DNA of 64,000 bases from Methanobacteriota archaeon. GTDB taxonomy: Archaea; Halobacteriota; Methanosarcinia; Methanosarcinales; Methanosarcinaceae. Location: NCBI GenBank assembly GCA_016841265.1, contig JAENZL010000003.1:62001-126000 (forward strand). The letters run 5' to 3'. Shown in pieces: positions 9,744-17,948 of this stretch; the stretch's first letter is position 1; each line of letters begins with the position of its first letter. The position numbers were made by a program, and so were the translations under genes. The notes beneath the pieces are model-generated. The model made no database searches. It saw nothing but the letters and a program-made list of their open reading frames with translations, and was not told where the DNA came from.

Positions 9744-10580
9744 ATGGTAAATGGAAATTCCAGCAGGGAACAACTTTTGGAAACCGTCAAGTCAATAGAG
9801 ATACAGACTATTATAAATATAGCCCTGATTTTTCTCTTTGCATTTATACTTGGTCGAATTATCACCATCCTATTCTCAAAACTTTCAGACAAAATGAACC
9901 GCAGTGACAGGGTAAAAGTAAAAATGATTATTCCTGCGGTAAAATTTGGGATTTATATAATTGCTTTTTATTATGTCCTTGGGGAAATGTTCAAAATATT
10001 CGGACCGGAACTGTTTCTCCTGACAGGACTTCTGGGTGCGGCAATAGGTTTTGGAATTAAAGACCTTTTTGCGGACATCATCGGGGGAGTTGTAATCACC
10101 TTTGAAAAACCGTACCAGATAGGGGACAAAATTTCCATTGGAAGCTATTATGGAGAAGTTATTGATATAGGGCTCAGGGCAACAAAACTGGTCACACCGG
10201 ATGATGACGTTGTTACGGCCCCAAACAGCCTGATTTTTAATGAAACCGTTGCGAGTGGGAACTATGGGAACTCAGAAATGATGGTTGTTATAGACCTCTA
10301 TATAGCATCAGAATCAGATGTAAAAACTGCAATGAGGATATTGAGGGAAGCGGTTGTAAGCTCGAAATATGTTTATATTTCCAGCAGAAGCCCTGTAATT
10401 ATGCTGCATAAAGCCCTCCCATTTTATACCAGGATAAGGGCCAAAGCTTACGCCAATGATCTTAGAGACGAATTCGAATTTGAGTCCGATGTACACACAA
10501 AGGCCTGGATCGAACTTCAAAAAAATGGCATCAGGGCTCCACAACTCCCTATACTGAGCATTCCTCCATTAGATGAATAA
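9744..10580 (+). CDS. MscS-family mechanosensitive ion channel
   Basis: 278-aa membrane channel of the small-conductance mechanosensitive type. Three hydrophobic helices (about 22-44, 63-84, 88-113). The third carries the glycine/alanine-rich pore helix (LLGAAIGFGIKDLFADIIGG), followed by the beta domain (KPYQIGDKISIGSYYGEVIDIGLRATKL) and the alpha/beta vestibule. Length is typical of the minimal MscS form. It starts at the base after the stop of the upstream NTPase, suggesting translational coupling. MscS channels release solutes on osmotic downshock; pairing with an NTPase is not the usual context. Confidence 0.92.
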   Translation: MVNGNSSREQLLETVKSIEIQTIINIALIFLFAFILGRIITILFSKLSDKMNRSDRVKVKMIIPAVKFGIYIIAFYYVLGEMFKIFGPELFLLTGLLGAAIGFGIKDLFADIIGGVVITFEKPYQIGDKISIGSYYGEVIDIGLRATKLVTPDDDVVTAPNSLIFNETVASGNYGNSEMMVVIDLYIASESDVKTAMRILREAVVSSKYVYISSRSPVIMLHKALPFYTRIRAKAYANDLRDEFEFESDVHTKAWIELQKNGIRAPQLPILSIPPLDE

Positions 10581-11004
10581 TAGGGGTTTTATGACACTTC
10601 CAGGTGATAAATATAGTTAAATGCAAAAACCGGGGCAAATGGAAGTTCTCAGAGCTATTCTGAGCTTTAAAATTGTTTTTTCTGAATATTTTCATGTGCA
10701 TGCAAAAACTACCTTAAGAAAGATTACTCGAGTCTGTTTGAAGTCAACTACCCCTCTCTAAACTCTTCGCCTGACGGGGCAGGTTTTTGAGGAAGGGGCC
10801 TCCCTGTCTGTGGAGATAAAAAGGAGCTTCACATGCGCCCTATTTTCGAACCCTTCTGCAGTTGTGCCTTCGGGTTTGAATGAAAGAGAAATTAAAGAAT
10901 ATCCACAAAGCCTTATTTTCAGTTTATTTATTAAACAATCAGGAATATATTTCTCAACGATAATTCACAATGTAAATCTAAAAGCCTAATTCGGGGGGTA
11001 AAGA
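10581..11004. other. Intergenic region with possible 16-codon ORF
   Basis: 424 bases without a clear gene. Contains a small hairpin (CTCAGAGctattCTGAG, near 10650) and a possible micro-ORF at 10833-10883 (MRPIFEPFCSCAFGFE) preceded by GGAG at the right distance. The TATA-like TTTATTTATTAAAC near 10922-10936 probably drives the downstream cupin gene. Confidence 0.4.
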
Positions 11005-11343
11005 ATGAAAATACTTGACGTCAGGTCAGCACCGGAAAAACCTAATCCTCACAATGTTAGCGTGCGCAAACTCTACGATACTGAGCATGCGCAGGTAATG
11101 CATATTGAACTGAAGCCCGGGGAGAAAATGAAGAAACACATCACTCCTGTAGATGTTTTCTTCTATGTTCTGGAAGGCAAAGGTACGGTAGAGGTGGGAG
11201 ATGAAAAAGCAGATGTAAGCAGGGACATGCTAATCGAAAGCCCTGCAAAAATCCCGCATCGTCTCCTGAACGAAGGTGATTCCGTATTCAGGGTGCTTGT
11301 AGTAAAAGTACCCCGACAGACCAACGAAACAAAACTTTTGTGA
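11005..11343 (+). CDS. Single-domain cupin protein
   Basis: 112-aa cupin. The conserved barrel is visible: HIELKPGEKMKKHITP (motif 1 with metal-ligand-type histidine), FFYVLEGKGTVEVGDE (central strand pair) and the later IPHRLLNEGDS histidine of motif 2. Strong G-rich ribosome-binding site (GGGGGGT) before the ATG. Small cupins of this type bind metal or small ligands; the specific role is unknown. It lies 137 bases upstream of the CooS-like gene on the same strand, separated by a 13-bp repeat array and a TATA box, so probably not one operon. Confidence 0.85.
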   Translation: MKILDVRSAPEKPNPHNVSVRKLYDTEHAQVMHIELKPGEKMKKHITPVDVFFYVLEGKGTVEVGDEKADVSRDMLIESPAKIPHRLLNEGDSVFRVLVVKVPRQTNETKLL

Positions 11344-11410
11344 AATAACTCTGTGAAATAACTCTGTGAAATAACTCTGTGAAATAACTCTGTGAAATAA
11401 CTCTGTGAAA
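11341..11410. repeat. 13-bp tandem repeat, five copies plus partial
   Basis: TGAAATAACTCTG repeated perfectly at 11341, 11354, 11367, 11380 and 11393, then a partial copy. The first unit supplies the TGA stop of the cupin gene. Perfect identity suggests recent slippage expansion. Confidence 0.95.
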
Positions 11411-11415
11411 ATGGT

Positions 11416-11428
11416 TCTTATTTAAAAA
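11416..11428 (+). promoter_or_regulatory. TATA box of the CooS-like gene
   Basis: CTTATTTAAAAAG, about 55-60 bases before the ATG at 11480; leaves a short leader containing the GGGGAGTG ribosome-binding site. Confidence 0.45.
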
Positions 11429-11479
11429 GCCGGTATTTTCGGAAATAAGCTGAAAAGTGCAAATAGGGGAGTGAAATCA

Positions 11480-13381
11480 ATGGATAAGGAGAGAATTTCT
11501 TATCATGAGTCCGTACAGAAAATGTACGAAAAAATTAAACAGGACAACATGACCAATGTCTGGGACCGCTACGAAGCCCAGGGCCTGGGGGGAGACCCGG
11601 ATAAGCGGTGTATGTTCTGTATGGGTGGAGTTCGCTGTGATTTCTGTTCCAACGGGCCCTGCCGGGCAGATGCCGCCAAAGACAAAAGAGGGGTCTGCGG
11701 GATTACCGCCGATGGCATGGCAATGCGGATGATGTTGCTAAGAAACGTGATGGGGGCGTCCACCTACCAGTATCACACGGACCAGACCATCCGGACGCTC
11801 AGGGAAACCGCAAAGGGCAAAACCCCTTACTCTATAAAAGAACCGGAGAAACTGAGGACATTTGCGGGCAGGCTGGGGATCGAAACCCTGGGAAGCGATT
11901 CGGAAATTGCCCTTAAGCTCTGCGAATTTGTGGAGAAGGAATTTAACAGGCCTGCATACGAGCCCAGCCTGATAGTAGAGTTTCTTGCTCCTCCCGAAAG
12001 GAAGAAAAGATGGGAAGAACTGGGAATATTCCCGGGCGGGATCTACGGGGAAATGATGCTCTCCACAGGTTCCTGCCTGACAAACGTTGACGGGTACTAC
12101 GTAAGTCTGGCCCTGAAAGCCATGCGTCTGGGCGTTGCAATGGCGTACCAGAGCCAGATCGTAAACGAGTACTGTCAGGATATCCTCTTCGGGATCCCAA
12201 AACCCCACACAATGCGGGTCGACCTCGGAGTGCTGGACCCTGAGTATGTAAACGTACTTCCGAACGGCCACGAACCTTTCCTTGGTTTTGCCATGGTCCA
12301 GCTTGCCCGGAAACCGGAGTGGCAGGACAGGGCAAAAGCCGCAGGGGCAAAGGGGCTGAGGGTTATTGCCAGCATAGAATCCGGCCAGGAAATGATCCAG
12401 AGGTGGGAGGAAGATGACGTTTTCTACGGCTTCACGGGTAACTGGATTTCCCAGGAAGCCGTGTTTGCAAGCGGGAGTGTGGACCTTTTTGCCGCAGACA
12501 TGAACTGTTCCCTGCCCGTTGCCCCCCTCTACGCCGAAAAATACGGGTTCAAACTCATCCCTGTAAGCGAACTCGTTGCCTTCGAAGGCATCACTGATCG
12601 CCTGAACTATAACCCTGTAGAGGCTGGAAGGCAGGCATCTAAGCTCCTGGAAATGGCGATCGAAAACTTCAAGGAACGGAAAAAATCCCCCGGCGGGGTA
12701 AAACAGCTCCCTATGAAAGAAGCCATGGTCGGTTTTTCAACCGAGAGCATCCTGGAGACCCTGGGAGGCAGTCTTGACCCTCTTCTTGACGCCATAAAAA
12801 GCGGCCAGATTAAAGGAGTCGTGGGCATGGTCTCCTGCGCGACCCTGAGGGACTACGGGCAGGACACGCACAGTGTTGCCGTGGTAAGAGAACTGATCAA
12901 GCGAAACATCCTGGTCCTCTCCCTGGGCTGTGGGAACGGAGCCATGCAGGTCGCAGGCCTCTGCTCCCCCGAAGCCCGGGAATTTGCCGGGGACAGCCTG
13001 AAAGCGGTCTGTGAAGCCCTGGGTGTTCCGCCAGTGCTCAGTTACGGGACATGCACCGACACTGGCAGGCTTGCCGACCTTCTGGGTGCCATCTCCGCAG
13101 TCCTGGGAGCTCCTGTCCCGGACCTTCCGGTTGCGGCCGCAGCCCCGGAATACATGGAACAAAAAGCCACCATTGACGCCATCTTTGCCCTGGCGCTCGG
13201 GCTTTACACCTACGTAAACCCCGTCCCGACCGTCACCGGAGGCCCGGACCTGGTCAAACTCCTGACCGAAGACTGCCGGGATGTGACAGGCGGGGTCCTT
13301 AGAGTGGAAAATGATGCCGTAAAGGCAGTCGACGGGATAGAACAGCACATCATGGAAAAGAGACAGAAACTCGGGATCTGA
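11480..13381 (+). CDS. Divergent CooS-family (Ni-CODH-like) protein
   Basis: 633 aa from the ATG at 11480, chosen because GGGGAG sits 8-10 bases upstream; an in-frame GTG at 11471 lies inside that site. Homologous throughout to anaerobic CO dehydrogenase catalytic subunit (CooS), which oxidises CO at a Ni-Fe C-cluster. B-cluster cysteines are C53, C56, C61, C73. The D-cluster motif is CX2C (C44, C47), the form linked to a [2Fe-2S] D-cluster. Of the C-cluster ligands (numbering of C. hydrogenoformans CODH-II from memory: H261, C295, C333, C446, C476, C526) I find H263, C343, C453, C484 and C525, but the C295 position is E300. The Lys of the active site is kept (K562). The histidine chain near residues 97-106 is mostly lost. 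No cooF, cooC or ACS genes are adjacent. CO oxidation is therefore doubtful. Confidence 0.85.
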   Translation: MDKERISYHESVQKMYEKIKQDNMTNVWDRYEAQGLGGDPDKRCMFCMGGVRCDFCSNGPCRADAAKDKRGVCGITADGMAMRMMLLRNVMGASTYQYHTDQTIRTLRETAKGKTPYSIKEPEKLRTFAGRLGIETLGSDSEIALKLCEFVEKEFNRPAYEPSLIVEFLAPPERKKRWEELGIFPGGIYGEMMLSTGSCLTNVDGYYVSLALKAMRLGVAMAYQSQIVNEYCQDILFGIPKPHTMRVDLGVLDPEYVNVLPNGHEPFLGFAMVQLARKPEWQDRAKAAGAKGLRVIASIESGQEMIQRWEEDDVFYGFTGNWISQEAVFASGSVDLFAADMNCSLPVAPLYAEKYGFKLIPVSELVAFEGITDRLNYNPVEAGRQASKLLEMAIENFKERKKSPGGVKQLPMKEAMVGFSTESILETLGGSLDPLLDAIKSGQIKGVVGMVSCATLRDYGQDTHSVAVVRELIKRNILVLSLGCGNGAMQVAGLCSPEAREFAGDSLKAVCEALGVPPVLSYGTCTDTGRLADLLGAISAVLGAPVPDLPVAAAAPEYMEQKATIDAIFALALGLYTYVNPVPTVTGGPDLVKLLTEDCRDVTGGVLRVENDAVKAVDGIEQHIMEKRQKLGI

Positions 13382-13590
13382 AATCCCTGGTTTCTACATT
13401 TTTTTCTGTTTTATTCAATTTTTACCCGAATTATGCCAATTTTCATTTTTATATTATTCGATTTGGGCAATTTCCATTTTTATTCGGGCTGATTTGATAC
13501 TATTTTTATATTATTTGAGTTTATTCGATCTGATTAGATCTGATTCAATTTTTTTAATTTGATCTTATCTATACCTTATGTCATCACGTA

Positions 13591-14283
13591 TCAAAGTTCC
13601 AGGGCTTCCCCCGGCTTCATGATGATTACCTTCGTGTCAACCTTTGCTTCCACTGCCCTTTTGAACTCTTCAGGGTCCTGTTCGATCACATCGAAGGTGC
13701 TGTAGTGCATTGGGATCACAATTTTTGGCTTTATCAGTTCCACGGCTTTCACGGCTTCCTTTATGCCCATGGTAAACTTGTCCCCGATGGGCAGGAAAGC
13801 TATCTCGGGCTCGTAGAGTTCCCTGATAAGCTGCATGTCCCCGAAGACTCCGGTATCTCCTGCGTGGTAGATCGTATGTCCGCCAATCCCAATCACGAAA
13901 CCGGCAGGGCAGCCTCCGTCGAAACTGAAGCCGGAAGCGTCGATAGAAGAAGAATGAAGGGCTTCGGTCATGGTGAAGGTGATGCCGTCCACGTCCACAG
14001 TGCCGCCCTTGTTCATGCCTTCCGCAAAGACCCCCTTCGACTTGATGTAATTTGCAACCTCGTGGATCGAGATGATCCGGCAGCCGGCCCTCGCCCCGAT
14101 CTCGATAGTGTCCCCCAGGTGGTCGGCATGCCCGTGGGTAACGGCAATGATATCAGGGTCCAGGTCTTCCGGGCTGCAGGGAGCTTTCGGGTTTCCGGAG
14201 ATGAAGGGATCGATCAGTACTTTCTTTTCAGCCTCAAACAAAAAAGCGGAATGTCCAAGCCACGTAATTTTTACCTTTGCCAT
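13591..14283 (-). CDS. UPF0173 metallo-beta-lactamase-fold hydrolase
   Basis: 230 aa, metal-dependent hydrolase of the UPF0173/UlaG-like group. The metal motif HxHxDH is H50-G-H52-A-D54-H55; a second ligand histidine is in TEALHSSSI, and [12 protein letters not shown] carries the following His/Asp. IPMHYSTFD near the C-terminus holds the last histidine. Length is typical and the substrate unknown. It is divergent from the DUF2117-like gene, with a 141-base shared upstream region, and converges with the CooS-like gene across an AT-rich spacer. Confidence 0.92.
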   Translation of the reverse strand: MAKVKITWLGHSAFLFEAEKKVLIDPFISGNPKAPCSPEDLDPDIIAVTHGHADHLGDTIEIGARAGCRIISIHEVANYIKSKGVFAEGMNKGGTVDVDGITFTMTEALHSSSIDASGFSFDGGCPAGFVIGIGGHTIYHAGDTGVFGDMQLIRELYEPEIAFLPIGDKFTMGIKEAVKAVELIKPKIVIPMHYSTFDVIEQDPEEFKRAVEAKVDTKVIIMKPGEALEL

Positions 14284-14424
14284 CTTCTCACCTTGTCTTA
14301 TAAGCTTATTTTAGCTCGTAACTTACCATAAAAGTTCAAGAAACCTCCGGTATTTTATGGTTCGGGTTACTTTACGGCTCAGGGTCACATTAATATGCCC
14401 CTTTGGGGGTAAAATTACCTGAAG

Positions 14425-15615
14425 ATGAAGATCGGCATAGTTATCCACGGCCCCGAAGTGATCGACTCGGGGCAGGCAGAAAAAGTCCTTGAAAAGCTCT
14501 CCCGCCTGGGGGAAGTAGAAGCAAAACTTGGCGGCACCATGGGAAAGACCGCGGTCCTGGACGCCGGGCTTGAAGGGCAAATTGACATCAGAGACCACCA
14601 AAAACCAAGTGCCTGCATAGAATCCTTTTTTGAAAGCTCCGACTTTGTGTGCCTTATAAACCGGGGAAAAACCCCTGAAACGGGAAAGACCTTCGGGAAA
14701 ATTGTGTGCTCCCACCTCCGGGAGCCCGAGAAAAAGCCCCTTTTCCAGATTGAATATTTGGAATCAGAATCTTCGGAGCCCGTCTGCCAGGGAAGAGGCT
14801 GCGGAAAACTGATCCCCCTGAACAAAAAAGCCGGGGACTGCATTGAAAAACTCTCGGAAACTCTGGGGCTTCCAGCCGAAGGTTCCCTCCCCTTAAATGA
14901 CTCTATCCGCACCGAAAAATGCCCGGAAACGGGCAAAACCCGAATCATCCGAACACTTTCAGGTGCCGTTCCCGGGGAAAACATTCTGGTAAACGGCATC
15001 GTTATCGGAAAAGCCGAATCCACCGAGGTGAGAATTATCTCGGAAAATGGTTTCATTACAACCATAGAAGGCGGAATAATTAAGGAACATGGCCTTGAAA
15101 AACTCCACTGCTACGAAAAAAGAGAGCCGGTTGACCTGGAAAACGCCTGGGTCAAGAGCGGAAGCGTCAGGAGAAGTACCCCTGGCCGCAGGAATACTCC
15201 AAAACCGACACCTGGCCTCGTAGACCTGAAGCCAATACCCCTGAAAGGAGCCGGAAAAGTCGTGTTAATCGACCACGCAGCAGAGCACTCTTTTGAACTT
15301 GCGGACGGGGCGCAGCTTGCAGTAACCGTAGGCGATGACACCACAGCCATTGCCGGAGACATCCTCTACAGGCTCGGAATCCCGATTTTGGGGATAACGG
15401 ACGGGGACTGCGACGACCTTGCCGACCGGACCGAGATCTTTCCGGGTTCGCTTATTCTCAGGCTGGCTGCCGGAAATGACGATCTCGTGGGAAAAAAGCT
15501 GAGGCAGGAACTCTTTAATGGGAAAATCTCAGCTGTTTTCGAGGATATACCTGCCCTTAAAGAAAAAGTTTTGAGGCTGGCAGAGCCCAAGACTGAAGCT
15601 ATTTTTGAATACTAA
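14425..15615 (+). CDS. DUF2117-like protein of unknown function
   Basis: 396 aa, soluble. I recognise it as probably the archaeal DUF2117 family, with moderate certainty. The N-terminal half starts with a Rossmann-like KIGIVIHGPEVIDSG strand. The middle has clustered cysteines (CQGRGCGKLIPLNKKAGDC, about residues 115-135). A basic proline linker (SVRRSTPGRRNTPKPTPG, about 245-262) separates a C-terminal alpha/beta domain containing VGDDTTAIAGDILYRLG and GITDGDCDDLAD, acidic motifs that could bind metal or nucleotide. No reaction is known to me. A similar organisation in relatives would support a two-domain enzyme. Confidence 0.6.
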   Translation: MKIGIVIHGPEVIDSGQAEKVLEKLSRLGEVEAKLGGTMGKTAVLDAGLEGQIDIRDHQKPSACIESFFESSDFVCLINRGKTPETGKTFGKIVCSHLREPEKKPLFQIEYLESESSEPVCQGRGCGKLIPLNKKAGDCIEKLSETLGLPAEGSLPLNDSIRTEKCPETGKTRIIRTLSGAVPGENILVNGIVIGKAESTEVRIISENGFITTIEGGIIKEHGLEKLHCYEKREPVDLENAWVKSGSVRRSTPGRRNTPKPTPGLVDLKPIPLKGAGKVVLIDHAAEHSFELADGAQLAVTVGDDTTAIAGDILYRLGIPILGITDGDCDDLADRTEIFPGSLILRLAAGNDDLVGKKLRQELFNGKISAVFEDIPALKEKVLRLAEPKTEAIFEY

Positions 15616-15727
15616 CATAGCAAATCTCTTGAAATAGACTTCACGGTATCCTGCTCAGGAAAAGGGGCTTATGTGTGGGGTTTTGTAACTATTTAATAAA
15701 CATTATTCGAGAAGCTATGTGATATTG

Positions 15728-15775
15728 TATTTTAGTAAAATATACTATTTTAGTAAAATATATTTTTGTAAAATA
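15728..15775. promoter_or_regulatory. Three 15-bp palindromes upstream of the Fic gene
   Basis: Perfect-arm inverted repeats TATTTT-NNN-AAAATA at 15728-15742, 15746-15760 and 15761-15775 (centres AGT, AGT, TGT). They form an array about 110-155 bases before the Fic start and resemble an operator bound by a dimeric regulator. Confidence 0.55.
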
Positions 15776-15883
15776 TACCTGTCCTGAAAAGGTTGAATTA
15801 TTTCCGCTGCTTGAGAAATTCCCGCTAAGTTAATAACAAAAGGCGTAACTCTTTTAATAAGGGATAGAAAGGCGGAGAAGTGG

Positions 15884-16924
15884 ATGTTTCAGCCTAATTT
15901 CAAGTATACAAACAAAATCGTTCGCCTGCTTGCAAGGGTCCAGGCTGCCAGGGAAGTTATCATAAACAGCCCTCTAATTCCGGCGTGGGAAAAACAGCTC
16001 CAGCGAGATGCCCTGATAAAACAGACCCACCACACGACAAGCATAGAGGGAAACCCTCTGACTCTTGAGGAAGTAGGCCTTATTATCGAGGGAAAAGAGG
16101 TTCTTGCCCACGAAATGGACAAAAAGGAAGTCCGAAATTACGTGGATGTACTGAAATATATCGATTCCCTGCCTGAAAACGGGCCGATAACCGAAGAGTT
16201 TCTTCTGGAAATCCACAGGCTTACGGCAAAAAATATCCTTCCTGATGATTCTGCCGGCAACTACCGGAAAGTGCAGGTCATAGTTGGAAACCCTAAAACC
16301 GGGAAAGTCACCTACACCCCTCCGGGACCTGCTGAAGTTCTTTCCCTGACAAAAGCCCTTGTCGAGTGGCTGAACAGTGAAGATGCCCTTGACCTCATGC
16401 CCGCCGTGCAGGCAGGAATCGCTCACCATGAACTTGCCAGGATCCACCCCTTCGTCGACGGAAACGGAAGAACTGCAAGAGCCCTTGCCACCCTGGTCCT
16501 GACAAAGAGAGGCTTTGATACCAAGCGTTTTTTCGCTCTTGAGGAACACTACAACAAAGAACGCCCCTCTTATTACTCCGCTCTTTCAAGTGCCGATGCC
16601 GGGGACAGGGATTTGACCGGATGGCTCGAATATTTCCTTTTCGGCATTGCCGTGGAAATTTCAAGGGTGGAAAAAACGGTCCTGAAGCTGAGCAGCGACC
16701 GTTCGATGAAAGAGAAATTCGGACAGATAGGGTTGAGCAGCAGGCAGATAAAGGCGATTGAATATTTAAAAGAAAAGGGTCAGATAACGAATAAAGAATA
16801 CCAGGAAATTTGCGAGGTTAGTGCTTCCACGGCAAAACGTGATCTTCAGGACCTGGTAGATAAAAAAGTACTCAAACAGATAGGGGAAAAGGGACAAAGT
16901 ATCCACTACGTGCTTAATTTTTGA
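15884..16924 (+). CDS. Fic-domain protein with own inhibitory helix and C-terminal wHTH
   Basis: 346 aa. Fic enzymes usually transfer AMP from ATP to a protein hydroxyl. The catalytic motif HPFVDGNGR is complete (His188 to Arg196). The N-terminal inhibitory motif (S/T)xxxE(G/N) is present in TTSIEG (Thr51, Glu55, Gly56), so this is a self-inhibited class II Fic protein needing no separate antitoxin. Residues about 280-346 form a winged helix (SSRQIKAIEYLKEKGQ, then a recognition-helix-like STAKRDLQDLV). Such proteins can bind DNA, and the palindromes upstream suggest autoregulation. Ribosome-binding site GGCGGAG before the ATG. Target unknown. Confidence 0.92.
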   Translation: MFQPNFKYTNKIVRLLARVQAAREVIINSPLIPAWEKQLQRDALIKQTHHTTSIEGNPLTLEEVGLIIEGKEVLAHEMDKKEVRNYVDVLKYIDSLPENGPITEEFLLEIHRLTAKNILPDDSAGNYRKVQVIVGNPKTGKVTYTPPGPAEVLSLTKALVEWLNSEDALDLMPAVQAGIAHHELARIHPFVDGNGRTARALATLVLTKRGFDTKRFFALEEHYNKERPSYYSALSSADAGDRDLTGWLEYFLFGIAVEISRVEKTVLKLSSDRSMKEKFGQIGLSSRQIKAIEYLKEKGQITNKEYQEICEVSASTAKRDLQDLVDKKVLKQIGEKGQSIHYVLNF

Positions 16925-16949
16925 ACTTGAGATCTATTCAATTCTTTTT

Positions 16950-16995
16950 ATGGCCCGTTCGTGACCCATTCATGACCCGTTCGTGACCCATTCGC
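16950..16995. repeat. 11-bp direct repeat, about four copies
   Basis: Units alternating CCCGTTCGTGA and CCCATTCATGA just after the Fic stop. Related in sequence to the larger array at 17128-17204. Confidence 0.8.
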
Positions 16996-17027
16996 AGCTT
17001 GTTTTAATGTGGAAACTTGGAATTATA

Positions 17028-17069
17028 AGCCATTCAAAAGCTATTCAAAAGCTATTCAAAAGCTATTCA
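17028..17069. repeat. 11-bp direct repeat AGCTATTCAAA, about 3.5 copies
   Basis: A different 11-bp word repeated in tandem between the two CCCATTCATGA arrays. Confidence 0.8.
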
Positions 17070-17127
17070 CATTGAGGCTTACATAGATAAAAATTACGTA
17101 AGGTATTAATAATAAAATTTTTATCAG

Positions 17128-17204
17128 ACCCATTCATGACCCATTCATGACCCATTCATGACCCATTCATGACCCATTCATGACCCATTCATGACCCATT
17201 CGTG
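17128..17204. repeat. 11-bp direct repeat ACCCATTCATG, seven copies
   Basis: Six identical units and a seventh with one change (ACCCATTCGTG). An 11-bp period is close to one DNA turn, so each unit presents the same face. Confidence 0.95.
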
Positions 17205-17388
17205 GCCTATCAGTGTTCTTCTTTTGCAGCAATTTCCTGATAGTTGCACTTTGTGTGGAGACAAGACAGCATGAAATGCCATCCTGGCCGCCCGGGTTTC
17301 GAAATATCGATATTAATGGAACTGGCCAACTTTTTGCTTATTTTCAGAAAACGCGGCCATCAAGACTTCCCAGAACCCGACAGCAGCC

Positions 17389-17459
17389 CCGTTCACGAAG
17401 TGAACGGCTTTTCCCAGCAGAGTTCCGCTTCGGGATCACAGAAAATCGAAGATTTTCTG
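17389..17459 (+). repeat. Two perfect triloop hairpins
   Basis: CCGTTCAC-GAA-GTGAACGG (17389-17407, 8-bp stem) and CAGAAAATC-GAA-GATTTTCTG (17439-17459, 9-bp stem), both closed by GAA loops, directly before copy A of the two-hairpin element. Confidence 0.8.
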
Positions 17460-17462
17460 GGA

Positions 17463-17515
17463 GTTGCACTGTAAGTGCAACAGCACGGCGTCCTTTTCGC
17501 TTCGCTCAAGAGGAC
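17463..17515 (+). repeat. Two-hairpin dispersed element, copy A
   Basis: Hairpin 1 GTTGCACT-GTA-AGTGCAAC (17463-17481), spacer AGCACGGC, hairpin 2 GTCCTTTT...AAGAGGAC (17490-17515) with loop CGCTTCGCTC. Same layout as the copies at 24879-24939 (reverse strand) and 54471-54530. The 16925-17948 gap otherwise shows no gene. Confidence 0.75.
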
Positions 17516-17948
17516 CATTTCCAGGCGGATTTCCACAACTTCTTTATTATATCTCTGTAGCTGCCCCTTGAAAAATGCCGCAAGTTCTACCTGACGCATA
17601 AGCAAATTCTGCAGACATGTCTGCGTAATCCGAAGTGAAAAGCAACAATTTCCACCGAAGCGCCTTAAAGAAGCCAAAAATGATCTTGATTCTCAAGCCT
17701 ATGCTTGCTACCCAGGCTCACCGAGGATGAGATCAGTCAGCAACCCACTGAACAATTACCCGAGCCCCATATCAATCCCGGATAACATAAATAAGAACTC
17801 ATAAATAATAACTCGCATATAATTAATCGCCCCCCTACCCAATAATTAGAAAGAATTTAATACATTTGAAGAGTATCTTTGTAAGAATTTTGATCGTAAG
17901 ATTTTTGGGGAAATGGGGGATTGAATTCTGGATTTGATAGCGAAAATC

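Noticed and set aside
11471-11479. GTG start of the CooS-like gene
   Set aside because: It lies inside the GGGGAGTG ribosome-binding site of ATG 11480.
17128-17204. CRISPR array
   Set aside because: The repeats are 11 bp and directly joined; no spacers, no leader, no cas genes in the window.
17213-17677. ORFs of 76-115 codons on both strands after the Fic gene
   Set aside because: They run through hairpin repeats, lack ribosome-binding sites and have atypical composition.
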